Of a stretch of DNA of 27,245 bases, positions 7,483 through 15,813 are shown piece by piece. How positions within the stretch are numbered: the stretch's first letter is position 1; the number at the start of each line of letters is the position of its first letter. The stretch lies in NCBI GenBank assembly GCA_021819605.1, contig JAKAQT010000004.1:1-27245 (forward strand), written 5' to 3'. The translations under genes and the position numbers were made by a program. The stretch is from Thermoplasmata archaeon. GTDB lineage: Archaea > Thermoplasmatota > Thermoplasmata > Thermoplasmatales > Thermoplasmataceae. The notes under the pieces are model-generated. The model ran no database searches. It was not told where the DNA came from and was given only the letters and a program-made list of their open reading frames with translations.

Positions 7483-8700
7483 CACAATGTTTCCATAGCC
7501 GATTAGGCGCCATCTGTTGCTTATGCGCCTTCCAATTGCTATGCGCTCCCCTTCGTAGGCAGCAACTGGATATTTCAGTGCGATCTCAATTTTAGAATCT
7601 TTTGCCGTTGTGACAACCCCAACCGTGTTGGCCGTACCAACTGTTAGCATTAGGTTCTCCTTTGACCTTATGGGGTCAACCTTCTGCTCTTCCTGGAAGC
7701 CCACAACACGCTTCAGGAGATTGGAATCAACAAGCATGCCAAATACCGTTGGAGGAACATTTCCTTTCTTGCCCACAACCCTGCCTGTGAATGAATCTCC
7801 CTTGGTAAGGTATGGATCAAGTTCGGTTCCTACAGCGGCCAGTCCTCCCGGCCTTATGGATTCATAGCTGTTCTTTCCTGCCATGAGAGTTGTGATTGTT
7901 GTGATTACATTCTCCCACGACTGCTTTCCACCATGGCTCACCTGAAGGCCGGGGACTATTTCGATCTCATCCCCCACCGATAGCATTCCCTGGACAAGCG
8001 AACCGCCCAGCACTCCCCCCTTGAGTTTCTGTGGCGGGGTGCCTGGCTTGTTCACGTCAAATGACCTTGCAACATACATCCTTGGAGCATCCTTCTCAGA
8101 AAACTTCGGGTCTGGAATATAAGCAATGATTGCTTTTAGCAGCACATCTATGTTTGAGTTATGGTATGCGCTAACTGGTATCACCGGGGAATTCTCAGCC
8201 AGGCTACCCTTCAGGAACTGCTTGATCTCCCTGTAGCTTTCCTCCGCCCTTTCCCTTGTTACAAGGTCAATCTTGTTCTGGACAACAATGATGTTTTTTA
8301 TCCCCATGATCTCAAGGGCGATCAGGTGTTCCCTGGTCTGTGGCTGCGGACATTTCTCATTGGCTGCAATAACAAGGAGTGCGCCGTTCATTATGGATGA
8401 CCCCGACAGCATTGTTGCCATGAGAGTTTCATGTCCAGGAGCGTCCACGAAGGAAAGGACCTTCACGAGCTTAGCATCAGGGCATGATTCTTCCCTTGAA
8501 TAGAAAACCTCACCATTCTGGTCTGTGCAGGAATAAACAGGCGTTTCAGCATAACCCAGCTTGATTGATATTCCTCTCTTTATCTCCTCAGAATGAATGT
8601 CAGTTTTTGTGCCGGTGAGTGCCTTTGTAAGAGTGCTCTTCCCATGATCTACGTGACCCACCATGCCAATATTGACAGATGGCTGTGGAAGCTTTTCCAT
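7471..8700 (-). CDS. eif2g: Translation initiation factor aIF2, gamma subunit
   Basis: GTPase subunit of archaeal IF2, which brings initiator Met-tRNA to the small ribosomal subunit. It has 409 residues from ATG 8700. The ORF extends 18 codons further into the S6e gene, but the family begins near VNIGMVGHVDHGKST, and an AGGAG site precedes this ATG. The G motifs are GHVDHGKS (residues 15-22), the switch I stretch SEEIKRGISIKLGYAE, DAPGH (86-90), NKID (142-145) and SAYHN. The eIF2-gamma hallmarks MATMLSGSSIMNGALLVIAANE and QPQTREHL are present. The zinc knuckle before DAPGH is degenerate: only C58 and C73 remain where two CxxC pairs are common. It is the second gene of an operon with S6e, separated from it by one base. 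Confidence 0.96.
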   Translation of the reverse strand: MEKLPQPSVNIGMVGHVDHGKSTLTKALTGTKTDIHSEEIKRGISIKLGYAETPVYSCTDQNGEVFYSREESCPDAKLVKVLSFVDAPGHETLMATMLSGSSIMNGALLVIAANEKCPQPQTREHLIALEIMGIKNIIVVQNKIDLVTRERAEESYREIKQFLKGSLAENSPVIPVSAYHNSNIDVLLKAIIAYIPDPKFSEKDAPRMYVARSFDVNKPGTPPQKLKGGVLGGSLVQGMLSVGDEIEIVPGLQVSHGGKQSWENVITTITTLMAGKNSYESIRPGGLAAVGTELDPYLTKGDSFTGRVVGKKGNVPPTVFGMLVDSNLLKRVVGFQEEQKVDPIRSKENLMLTVGTANTVGVVTTAKDSKIEIALKYPVAAYEGERIAIGRRISNRWRLIGYGNIVSLS

Positions 8701-8701
8701 C

Positions 8702-9085
8702 TTACTCCTTCTTCTCTGTTTCCGGTTCCAGAGGGTTTGGTCCGTACTGGACAACTTTCAGGTTGAGCTGGGCAACATCAGGCCCTATTATTGCTCCCCT
8801 GTAGGTAACTCTCTTCCTGTATCCGATCTTGGATCTCTTTCCCTGGCTGTATGTCCTGAGGATCCTCTTCTTGCCGCTGATCTGAAGATCCTGCTTCATT
8901 GGAAAACCATCGTTTGTGCTGCCACCTGTGATTTTAAGCTTATACCCAGGCAGCTCGAAAAAGACACCGTCCACCTCGTCGCCAATCTTCCTGCCGGTAA
9001 GCGAGTTCAGGTTCTCTGGACTTACTTCCCTCTTGTACGTCTTTCCGTTTTTTGAGTCAGCTATTATTGCAACTGAATTTGCCAT
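8702..9085 (-). CDS. rps6e: Ribosomal protein S6e
   Basis: Protein of the archaeal/eukaryotic small ribosomal subunit, 127 residues, close to the usual archaeal length and lacking the long eukaryotic phosphorylated tail. Conserved stretches are VAIIADSKNGKTYKREV, LTGRKIGDEVDGVFF, LPGYKLKITGGSTNDGFPMK and a basic KRILRTYSQGKRSKIGYRKRVTYRG. The last of these matches the rRNA-contacting part of the family. A C-terminal acidic-basic tail follows (PLEPETEKKE). The ATG is preceded by a purine-rich GGGGTAAT site and a TATA-like box about 70 bases upstream, so this mRNA seems to have a leader of about 45 bases, unlike most genes here. It is first in the operon with aIF2 gamma. Confidence 0.96.
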   Translation of the reverse strand: MANSVAIIADSKNGKTYKREVSPENLNSLTGRKIGDEVDGVFFELPGYKLKITGGSTNDGFPMKQDLQISGKKRILRTYSQGKRSKIGYRKRVTYRGAIIGPDVAQLNLKVVQYGPNPLEPETEKKE

Positions 9086-9150
9086 ATATTACCCCTTATG
9101 AATTCTTGAAGACCTTTGGGTCCTTTAAGGTTCTACTTTATGATAAACTC

Positions 9151-9160
9151 ATTTATAATA
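9151..9160 (-). promoter_or_regulatory. TATA-like promoter of the S6e/aIF2 gamma operon
   Basis: On the minus strand this reads TATTATAAAT, about 70 bases before the S6e ATG. It would give a leader of about 45 bases that includes the GGGG ribosome site next to the start. Confidence 0.45.
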
Positions 9161-9250
9161 TCTTTGGGGCATCAACATTACCAGATACGGTGCCTTTGCC
9201 GGTGCTGTGCCTGGCAAATGGGCAGCTTGCAGTTCTTAATGGCTGCTGGG

Positions 9251-11920
9251 TCAGATTTTATCAATTCTCACCGCAGTCACCTTGTATTCAGGAGTGTGCT
9301 GAAGATTGTCTCTCTGGTTCCCGGTTATGCGGTTCAGCTCTGTCTCCGGCTTGTTGAATGTGGCAAATGCTGTCCCGGGCACAATACCCTCATCAATTGA
9401 TGCCCTTATCCTGGAACTCCCGTATGCGCTCACAACCTGAACCTCCTCTCCCTGGGAAATTGCCAGCTTTCGCGCATCTGCTGGCGATATCTGGATAATA
9501 TCTGCATCCCTTAGACGATCATTTCCAGACCTGCCTGTCATTGTTGCTGCGTTGAACTGGAACAGTGATCTGCCGGTGCTCAGGAGAATAGGATAATCCT
9601 GTGAGATCTTCTCCGGCGTGGGGCGATAGCTTATGGGCCTGATCCTGGTGGTTCTGCCAAGTGAGAAAGCATCCACATGGAGCACCTGTGTTCCGGGGGA
9701 ATCTTCACTGTAGCACGGCCACTGTATTCCGCCGCTCTCCATCCGGGGATAGGTTATTCCGCTGCCGGCATCCCATACTTTGCGGATTTCGTTCCAGATA
9801 TCCTCTGGAGTTCCGTAATCAAACAGTCTTCCCTTTCCCATTCTGCCGGCCAGATCCCTTATGATCTCCCAGTCAGCTCTGGAGTTACCCCTGGGATTCA
9901 ATGCCTTCCTGACGCGCTGCACCCTTCTTTCTGAATTCATGAACGTGCCGTCCTTTTCATAGGATGAAACAGCAGGCAGAAACACGTTGCCGAATTTCCT
10001 GGCTGTCTCATTCAAGAACAGATCCTGGATAACCACGAAGTCCAGGTTTGAGAATGCCCTGGCCGTGGTATTCATGTCAGGATTTGTCATGTACACATCC
10101 CAGCCTATGACCCACAGTGATTTCACCGTTCCTGCAAGTGCGCCGTCAATGAGTTCCATTTCATCCTTCCCCTTGGTGGTTGGAATCCCAGCTCCCCATA
10201 CTTCCTGGAACTTTTCCCTCCCGGCATCCAGCGTTACGTATCCCGTAAGCTTTGATGGTTCCACGCCCATGTGGGCGGAGCCCTGGACATTGTTCTGCCC
10301 CCTCAGGGGATTCACCCCTGACCCCCTTCTTCCAATGTTTCCTGTCAGGAGGGCCAGATCAACCAGCGACATCACTCCCTCCGTTCCCTGGACATGCTCA
10401 GTGATGCCCAGGCCGTGGAACATCATGGCCGGTCCGCCAGTGGCATACAATAATGCTGCTTCCCTTATGGTGTGCGCATCCACGCCACAGACCTCTGCAG
10501 CCTTCTCCGGTGTCCATCCGGATATTTCTGCCAGATAATCCTCAAAGCCGGAAACACGATGGCTCAGAAAATCCTGATCCATTGCTTTCGCCTCCACGAT
10601 GGCGTTGGCCAAGGCATTGATCAGTGGTATGTCCGTGCCGGGCCTGATCTGCAGGTGATAGTCAGCCATTGATGCAAGTTCGGTCTTCCTTGGATCTATA
10701 ACTATGAGTTTTGATCCGGAGAGAACCTGCTGCTTAATCCTGGCGCCTACTATGGGATGGTTTTCAGTGGGGTTGGCGCCAACTATTAGGAATGTACTGG
10801 CCATCTCGATGTCATCGAATGAGTTGGTGGCAGCGCCCGTGCCCAGAAGTGCACCCATTCCACCTGCAGTAGGAGCGTGGCAGACCCTTGCACATCCATC
10901 AACATTGTTTGTTCCTATTACTGTTCTGGCGAATTTCTGGGTCAGGTAGTTCTCCTCATTTGTTGCCCTTGACGACCCCAGGATTCCTATGCTGTCCGGC
11001 CCTGATTCCTTCAGTATTCGTGAGAATTCGGACGCCACCAGACCTAAAGCCTCATCCCAAGTGGCTTTCTGCCAGATGCCGTTCCTCCTGATCATGGGGT
11101 CAGTTACCCTGTCTGGTGAATCAATGAATCCAAATGAATACCTGCCCTTAACGCAGAGATGCCCCTTGCTCACAGGGGAGTCAAGGACAGGCAGTATTTC
11201 CACAATCCTGTCGCCCCGCGTGCCTATGCTGATCTCGCAGCCTGTACCACAGTAGGGGCAGACACTCCTTGTATACTTTTCCGGGTATCCAAGCGTTATG
11301 ACCGACACGTCCTCAATCGCTCCTGTAGGGCATGTGTCGGAACAGGCACCACAGCTGACGCAGGAGCTTTCCAGGAGGCTGTTGCCTGCATCGGGGCGGA
11401 TTTCGACCTCATGCCCCCTGTTCCATTTGCGCCATACGAACTGCCCCTGCACCTCATCGCAGATTCTCACGCACCGGTAGCAGTCTATGCACTTCGTCAT
11501 GTCCACTGATATGAATGGATGCCCTGTTGAATCCCGTGCTGGGGTTTTCTCTTCCCTGGAATCGCCACGGACAACGCCATAATCCACAAGGTATCTGTAG
11601 AAGTCCTTCCTCGTGTCAAGTCCACCGGTATCCATGCCTTTTTCCTGAACCATCATTTCGAGAAGATTCCTGCGTGTATCCCTTATGGATTCTGTGGAGG
11701 TGCTGACCTTCATGCCATCAGTTATGGGGGTGGTGCATGAAGCATCAGGGCGCCCATGCCCCTCCACCTGCACCAGGCAGAGCCTGCAGCCACCGTATGC
11801 CTCCAGCCTCTGATCATAGCAAAGTGATGGTATCTCAATTCCGGCTGTTCTGGCGGCCTCCAGTATTGACAGTGGCTTCTCGAACTCAAGATCCACCCCA
11901 TCAATCTTTACATGAAACAT
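9251..11920 (-). CDS. fdhA: Formate dehydrogenase, catalytic (molybdopterin) subunit with NuoG-like N-terminus
   Basis: Oxidises formate to CO2 at a Mo or W bis-MGD centre and passes electrons through Fe-S clusters. The protein has 889 residues. Residues 1-75 form a plant-type [2Fe-2S] domain (C34, C45, C48, C62). Residues 140-200 hold two [4Fe-4S] motifs (C144/147/150/154 and C187/190/193/197). From about 220 the molybdopterin domain begins with C221/C224/C228/C256. The active site is C347-H348 (ARVCHAPT), where E. coli FdhH has selenocysteine. VNPLRGQNNVQG carries the formate-binding arginine. The His-Cys3 cluster normally found around residues 85-105 of NuoG-like N-termini is absent. The gene starts 13 bases inside the upstream NuoF-like gene. 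The pair resembles the FdsA/FdsB core of soluble NAD-dependent formate dehydrogenase. Confidence 0.94.
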   Translation of the reverse strand: MFHVKIDGVDLEFEKPLSILEAARTAGIEIPSLCYDQRLEAYGGCRLCLVQVEGHGRPDASCTTPITDGMKVSTSTESIRDTRRNLLEMMVQEKGMDTGGLDTRKDFYRYLVDYGVVRGDSREEKTPARDSTGHPFISVDMTKCIDCYRCVRICDEVQGQFVWRKWNRGHEVEIRPDAGNSLLESSCVSCGACSDTCPTGAIEDVSVITLGYPEKYTRSVCPYCGTGCEISIGTRGDRIVEILPVLDSPVSKGHLCVKGRYSFGFIDSPDRVTDPMIRRNGIWQKATWDEALGLVASEFSRILKESGPDSIGILGSSRATNEENYLTQKFARTVIGTNNVDGCARVCHAPTAGGMGALLGTGAATNSFDDIEMASTFLIVGANPTENHPIVGARIKQQVLSGSKLIVIDPRKTELASMADYHLQIRPGTDIPLINALANAIVEAKAMDQDFLSHRVSGFEDYLAEISGWTPEKAAEVCGVDAHTIREAALLYATGGPAMMFHGLGITEHVQGTEGVMSLVDLALLTGNIGRRGSGVNPLRGQNNVQGSAHMGVEPSKLTGYVTLDAGREKFQEVWGAGIPTTKGKDEMELIDGALAGTVKSLWVIGWDVYMTNPDMNTTARAFSNLDFVVIQDLFLNETARKFGNVFLPAVSSYEKDGTFMNSERRVQRVRKALNPRGNSRADWEIIRDLAGRMGKGRLFDYGTPEDIWNEIRKVWDAGSGITYPRMESGGIQWPCYSEDSPGTQVLHVDAFSLGRTTRIRPISYRPTPEKISQDYPILLSTGRSLFQFNAATMTGRSGNDRLRDADIIQISPADARKLAISQGEEVQVVSAYGSSRIRASIDEGIVPGTAFATFNKPETELNRITGNQRDNLQHTPEYKVTAVRIDKI

Positions 11921-13371
11921 GATTTCACCTCCTCACTGAACTTTATCTTGGCACTTCTTGCAAATTCTGCCATTCCGGTCCCAAGGCCACACAGGCTTCC
12001 GGTCGCAAGAGATTCTACATCTCTCTCAAACCTTGCATAATCAAGGCTGCTGCTGGAATCTTTTCGGAACATCCGGCTCAGTTCAGCAGTCCCAAGACGG
12101 CAGGGTGTGCATTTTCCGCATGATTCATCCGCGGCAAATGTGGCCACATGTTCAAGAAGATCACCTATTCCTGTGGATTCATCGAAAGCAATTATTCCGC
12201 CATGCCCCAGAGAGGCCCCCGTTTTCCTTATCTCCTCATAGTCAAGCCTTGTCTTGAACTCATCCGGGACCATTAATCCGGAAAGAGGGCCACCAAGCAT
12301 TACTCCTTTTATTGAACCGTGCTTCATTCCTCCACCGATCTCATAGAATACTGTCTCCAGTGGAGTGCCGAACTCCACCTCGTAAATTCCCGGATTCACG
12401 AATAGCGAGTTCAGAGACAGAAGCTTCGTCCCCCTGCTCTTCCCGTATCCAAGTTCGCTGTATGCCTCGTGGCCATTCCTGATTATCCATGGAACATTTG
12501 CCAATGTTTCAACATTATCTATAACTGTAGGGCTCCCAAACAGCCCTTTCTCAGTGGGATAGGGCGGCCTGACGGAAACTTCCGGCCTCAGACCCTCTAT
12601 GGATCTCATCAGGGCCGTTTCCTCGCCGCATATGTAGCTGCCTTTTCCCTGCACAACTTTGAGATCAAATTTAAAACCGGAACCAGCCACACCTTTGCCC
12701 AGAAATCCAGCGGAAGTCATTTCCTCTGCGGCACTGGCAAATTTTCTAATGGCTTCGGGGTACTCAGCCCTGATATATGCGTATCCCATTGAGGCACCAA
12801 CCGCATGACCGCAGATTATCATTGATTCAATCAGGGCATATGGGTTATACTCCATCAGGAATCTGTCAATGTAGGATCCTGGATCTCCTTCATCCCCGTT
12901 CATCACCACATACTTTGCTCTGGCCTTCTCCTTTGCCACCGACCTCCATTTTATCCCCGTTGGGAAACCGGCGCCACCTCTGCCCCGCAGTCCCGATTTC
13001 TCAATCTCGCTGATCACTGCATCCTGATCCATTGATAAAGCAGCCTTCAGGGCAGACATTCCACCTTCACGGGTATATTGATCCAGGGATTGGTAGGGAT
13101 GCTTCAGGAGAGGTTCCACCAGAACAGACTTCCTTGAGAAATTTGCAATCCTGGGAACACCTGAATCGTCCGTTGAAGCTGGGGCACTGAAGCACTTTCC
13201 CAGGCAGTAAATTCTTTCATGCCCGCCGCCCTTATGGGGAAGCGAGGTACCCATGGATTTGCTGGCCACAAAGCATGCCGTACCGGAACATTCTGCTTTC
13301 GGGGGAAGGCCATCATTCAGTGTATAAAATGATCTTGTCTCTTCGCTGGATCTGGTTTGCGGGTGCATCAT
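11908..13371 (-). CDS. NuoF/FdsB-like NADH-binding subunit of formate dehydrogenase, with short NuoE-like N-terminus
   Basis: Flavoprotein subunit expected to hand electrons from the formate dehydrogenase to NAD+. It has 487 residues. The NuoF core is clear: LRGRGGAGFPTGIKW (about 128-142, NADH binding), MNGDEGDPGSYIDR (157-170, FMN), CGEETALMRSIEG, and the [4Fe-4S] motif C418-x2-C421-x2-C424 with C461. Before it lies a short segment with C28-x4-C33 and C56-x3-C60. This is the four-cysteine pattern of the thioredoxin-like [2Fe-2S] domain of NuoE, but with only 22 residues between the pairs and no helical bundle in front. The ATG pair at 13371/13368 has a TTTAAG element about 27 bases upstream, suggesting a leaderless operon mRNA. 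The 13-base overlap with fdhA implies coupled synthesis of the two subunits. Confidence 0.92.
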   Translation of the reverse strand: MMHPQTRSSEETRSFYTLNDGLPPKAECSGTACFVASKSMGTSLPHKGGGHERIYCLGKCFSAPASTDDSGVPRIANFSRKSVLVEPLLKHPYQSLDQYTREGGMSALKAALSMDQDAVISEIEKSGLRGRGGAGFPTGIKWRSVAKEKARAKYVVMNGDEGDPGSYIDRFLMEYNPYALIESMIICGHAVGASMGYAYIRAEYPEAIRKFASAAEEMTSAGFLGKGVAGSGFKFDLKVVQGKGSYICGEETALMRSIEGLRPEVSVRPPYPTEKGLFGSPTVIDNVETLANVPWIIRNGHEAYSELGYGKSRGTKLLSLNSLFVNPGIYEVEFGTPLETVFYEIGGGMKHGSIKGVMLGGPLSGLMVPDEFKTRLDYEEIRKTGASLGHGGIIAFDESTGIGDLLEHVATFAADESCGKCTPCRLGTAELSRMFRKDSSSSLDYARFERDVESLATGSLCGLGTGMAEFARSAKIKFSEEVKSCFM

Positions 13372-13391
13372 GGGTATAAATGCACGGGTCC

Positions 13392-13402
13392 CTACTTAAA
13401 GA
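13392..13402 (-). promoter_or_regulatory. TATA-like promoter of the formate dehydrogenase operon
   Basis: On the minus strand it reads TCTTTAAGTAG, about 27 bases before the first ATG of the NuoF-like gene. A closer TTTATA sits only a few bases from the ATG and would be too near to direct a start there. Confidence 0.35.
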
Positions 13403-13593
13403 GATAACTTAACATTTTAGGGTATTTTGCCATGATGCGGTGTACTGGATTTGCGGCCTCTATTAAGCTCGCGATTCGAGCACAGGAATGCCCCTCAGTT
13501 TTGGTTGCAGTTCCCGCATGATATGCTTGCCGGGATAAATGGGCACAGTCTTTGCGAAACCTAATTACTCAGGAGAAAATTCCCGCCAGAAGG

Positions 13594-15192
13594 ATGATTG
13601 TTCTCGGAATTGAAGGGACTGCTCACACAATAAGCTGTGGCATTGTTGACCAGAATGGGATACTTGCTAATTCTTCAAGAACCTATAAGAATCCCAATGG
13701 CGGGATACACCCAAGGGAAGCTGCCATTCATCATGCGGAGCATGTTTCTGAAGTAATATCTGAAGCTCTTTCCATGTCCGGTCTTTCCCTGAAGGACCTT
13801 GATCTCATTGCCTATTCAAGAGGGCCGGGGCTGGGGCCATGCCTCAGGATTGCAGCAACTGCTGCAAGAACCCTTGCCATAAAGTCAGGTAAGCCCATCA
13901 TCGGGGTGAATCATCCCCTTGGTCACGTGGAGATCGGCCGAAAACTCACCGGATCGGAAGATCCCATGCTGCTGTACGTTTCAGGTGGAAATACCCAGAT
14001 AATTGCCCATGTGAATGGAAGATACAGGGTGCTTGGTGAAACCATGGATATAGGGCTTGGGAATCTGCTTGACAAGATTGCAAGGGACATGGGGCATCCC
14101 TTTCCGGGAGGGCCCGTTATAGAGCGGCTTGCTCTCCACGGCAACAGGCTTCTCCAACTTCCATATTCAGTCAAGGGAATGGATACATCATTCTCGGGAA
14201 TGTATACTGCGGCCTTACATTACCTGAAGGAGGGGGAATCTCCTGAGAATGTATCATTCAGCATACAGGAACATGCTTTTGCAATGCTTGTTGAGGTCCT
14301 TGAAAGAGGCCTCTACCAGACTGACAAGCAGGAGATACTCCTGGCCGGAGGCGTTGCACGCAACCTTCGACTGAGAGGGATGATAGAGGAACTGGCGAAG
14401 GATCTTGGAATCAAAGCATTCCTAACCGACAGCCAGTACTGCATGGACAATGGAGCCATGATTGCACAGGCAGGAATGCAGATGTCTCTTAATGGTTATT
14501 CCACCGCCCTTGAAAATTCCACGGTTGATCAGAGGTTCAGGATTGACCAGGTTGAGGCTCCATGGATAAAACCTTCAGCGGGGTTGCACCGCACCAACAT
14601 GGGTGCTGAATCCCTCATAGAAATAGGCGACTACATGGGAAGGAAGGCTGTATTCAAGTACAGGATACCAAAGACCTACAGGAATCCTGAACTGGATTCG
14701 CAGATCAGACTGAGCAGAATGAGGAACGAAACGACCATCATGATGCATCTCCACGACCTGGGAATAGCTGTGCCCATAATATATGACATTGACTTTCCTG
14801 CATCCCTGATTGTTTATGAGTATGTGGATGGAATACTTCTCAGGGAGAGGCTCCTGATGGAGGGAGCCATCAGTACAATGGAATCCATCGCTGAAACCGC
14901 TGCGAGAATGCACAGTAAAGGAATTTCACATGGTGATTTCACTGCCGGCAATATAATAATGAAGACCGATTCCAGTCCTTACGTTCTTGACGCAAGCCTT
15001 GGAAAAACTGACGCCAGGCCCGAGGACATGGCTGTTGATCTTTACCTGTTCATGGAATCGCTGAGAACGCATGTCCCGGATTCTGATGCATATTTCAAAC
15101 GATTAATTGATAGATACCGGGAAGGCATGGATATCTTCCCGGAAATCATGGAAAGCATCCAAGATCTTGAGAAAAGGAGGAGATACGTTTGA
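13594..15192 (+). CDS. Kae1-Bud32 fusion (KEOPS tRNA threonylcarbamoyl transferase plus kinase/ATPase)
   Basis: Makes the t6A modification at position 37 of ANN-decoding tRNAs. The frame is open from a TTG at 13552, but the family start is MIVLGIEGTAHT at ATG 13594, giving 532 residues. Residues 1-325 are Kae1/TsaD: GIEGTAHT, SRGPGLGPCLR, the metal ligands H107 and H111 (NHPLGHVEIG), YVSGGNTQ, and C283MDNGAMIA with D286. Residues about 333-532 are Bud32: an ATP lysine in KAVFKYR, catalytic HGDFTAGN (446-453), and V464-L-DASLG where most family members have IDFGLG. The fused form is known in several euryarchaea, including Methanocaldococcus and Thermoplasma. The stop overlaps the TTG of the next gene by four bases, so the two form an operon. 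Confidence 0.95.
   Translation: MIVLGIEGTAHTISCGIVDQNGILANSSRTYKNPNGGIHPREAAIHHAEHVSEVISEALSMSGLSLKDLDLIAYSRGPGLGPCLRIAATAARTLAIKSGKPIIGVNHPLGHVEIGRKLTGSEDPMLLYVSGGNTQIIAHVNGRYRVLGETMDIGLGNLLDKIARDMGHPFPGGPVIERLALHGNRLLQLPYSVKGMDTSFSGMYTAALHYLKEGESPENVSFSIQEHAFAMLVEVLERGLYQTDKQEILLAGGVARNLRLRGMIEELAKDLGIKAFLTDSQYCMDNGAMIAQAGMQMSLNGYSTALENSTVDQRFRIDQVEAPWIKPSAGLHRTNMGAESLIEIGDYMGRKAVFKYRIPKTYRNPELDSQIRLSRMRNETTIMMHLHDLGIAVPIIYDIDFPASLIVYEYVDGILLRERLLMEGAISTMESIAETAARMHSKGISHGDFTAGNIIMKTDSSPYVLDASLGKTDARPEDMAVDLYLFMESLRTHVPDSDAYFKRLIDRYREGMDIFPEIMESIQDLEKRRRYV
15176..15180 (+). promoter_or_regulatory. Shine-Dalgarno site of the ITPase gene
   Basis: GGAGG lies eight bases before the TTG start at 15189. 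It sits inside the final codons of the Bud32 domain and supports an unusual TTG initiation codon. Confidence 0.65.
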
Positions 15193-15755
15193 TTTTTGTT
15201 ACAAGCAACCAGCACAAGTACGATGAGATAAGCAGCATAATGCAGAATGTTGGATTCAAAGTTCAGTGGAGGAAGATGAAATATCAGGAGATACAGGCTG
15301 ATACCACAGAGGAGGTATCTCTTGACAGCGCAACGAAGCTGGCACCGCTTATTGGAAAAGAATTCTTCCTTGAGGACACCGGCCTTTATATTGCTGCCCT
15401 GAATGGTTTCCCTGGGCCTTATTCCTCATATGTGCAGGATACCATAGGCAACGCAGGGATTCTCCGGCTTATTGATGACCTGAGCCGAACAGCTTTTTTC
15501 CTCACGGTAATAACATTTTACGACGGCACAGGCTTTCACCAGTTTTCCGGCCGCCTTGACGGTTCTATAGCTGGGGAAATTACGGGAAAAGGCGGATTCG
15601 GGTACGATCCCATATTCATTCCTGAAGGCGAATCCCAGACTCTAGGCCAGCTTCCGCTATCCACAAAGAATTCAATATCACACAGACGGAGAGCCGTAAC
15701 CGCCTTCATGGAATTCCTGACGGAATCCGGGCACATTGATTCCACAGATGATTGA
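15189..15755 (+). CDS. XTP/ITP (non-canonical purine NTP) pyrophosphatase, RdgB/Ham1 family
   Basis: Hydrolyses ITP, dITP and XTP to the monophosphates, keeping deaminated purines out of DNA and RNA. It has 188 residues, the usual length. The N-terminal MIFVTSNQHKYDE carries the TSNxxK phosphate-binding motif. EDTGLYIAAL gives the acidic metal-binding centre, FPGPYSSY and GKGGFGYDPIF are typical, and STKNSISHRRRAVTAF closes the family signature with SHR near the C-terminus. The start is TTG, which overlaps the kae1-bud32 stop as TTGA and is supported by a GGAGG site. That implies translational coupling with Kae1-Bud32. The C-terminal ESGHIDSTDD tail is short and probably disordered. Confidence 0.95.
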   Translation: MIFVTSNQHKYDEISSIMQNVGFKVQWRKMKYQEIQADTTEEVSLDSATKLAPLIGKEFFLEDTGLYIAALNGFPGPYSSYVQDTIGNAGILRLIDDLSRTAFFLTVITFYDGTGFHQFSGRLDGSIAGEITGKGGFGYDPIFIPEGESQTLGQLPLSTKNSISHRRRAVTAFMEFLTESGHIDSTDD

Positions 15756-15782
15756 ACCCTATGGCTAATACCGTGCATGAAA

Positions 15783-15791
15783 TTATATAAT
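15783..15791 (+). promoter_or_regulatory. TATA-like promoter of the small membrane protein gene
   Basis: The element TTATATAAT is centred about 27 bases before ATG 15814 and so points to that ATG, rather than TTG 15802 or ATG 15805, as a leaderless start. Confidence 0.5.
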
Positions 15792-15813
15792 AACGTTCTA
15801 TTTGATGAGCTGC

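Noticed and set aside
9251..11920. Selenocysteine in the formate dehydrogenase
   Set aside because: The active-site codon is an ordinary Cys codon (TGC) in ARVCHAPT and there is no in-frame TGA.
13440..13520. tRNA-like piece with TTCGA and hairpin GCTCG-CGATT-CGAGC (13467-13481) between the formate dehydrogenase and Kae1-Bud32 genes
   Set aside because: No cloverleaf can be built on either strand. I treat it as a simple hairpin in a divergent promoter gap.
13539..13613. A 24-codon frame starting at ATG 13539 and overlapping the Kae1 start
   Set aside because: It has no well-placed promoter or ribosome site and no recognisable content.
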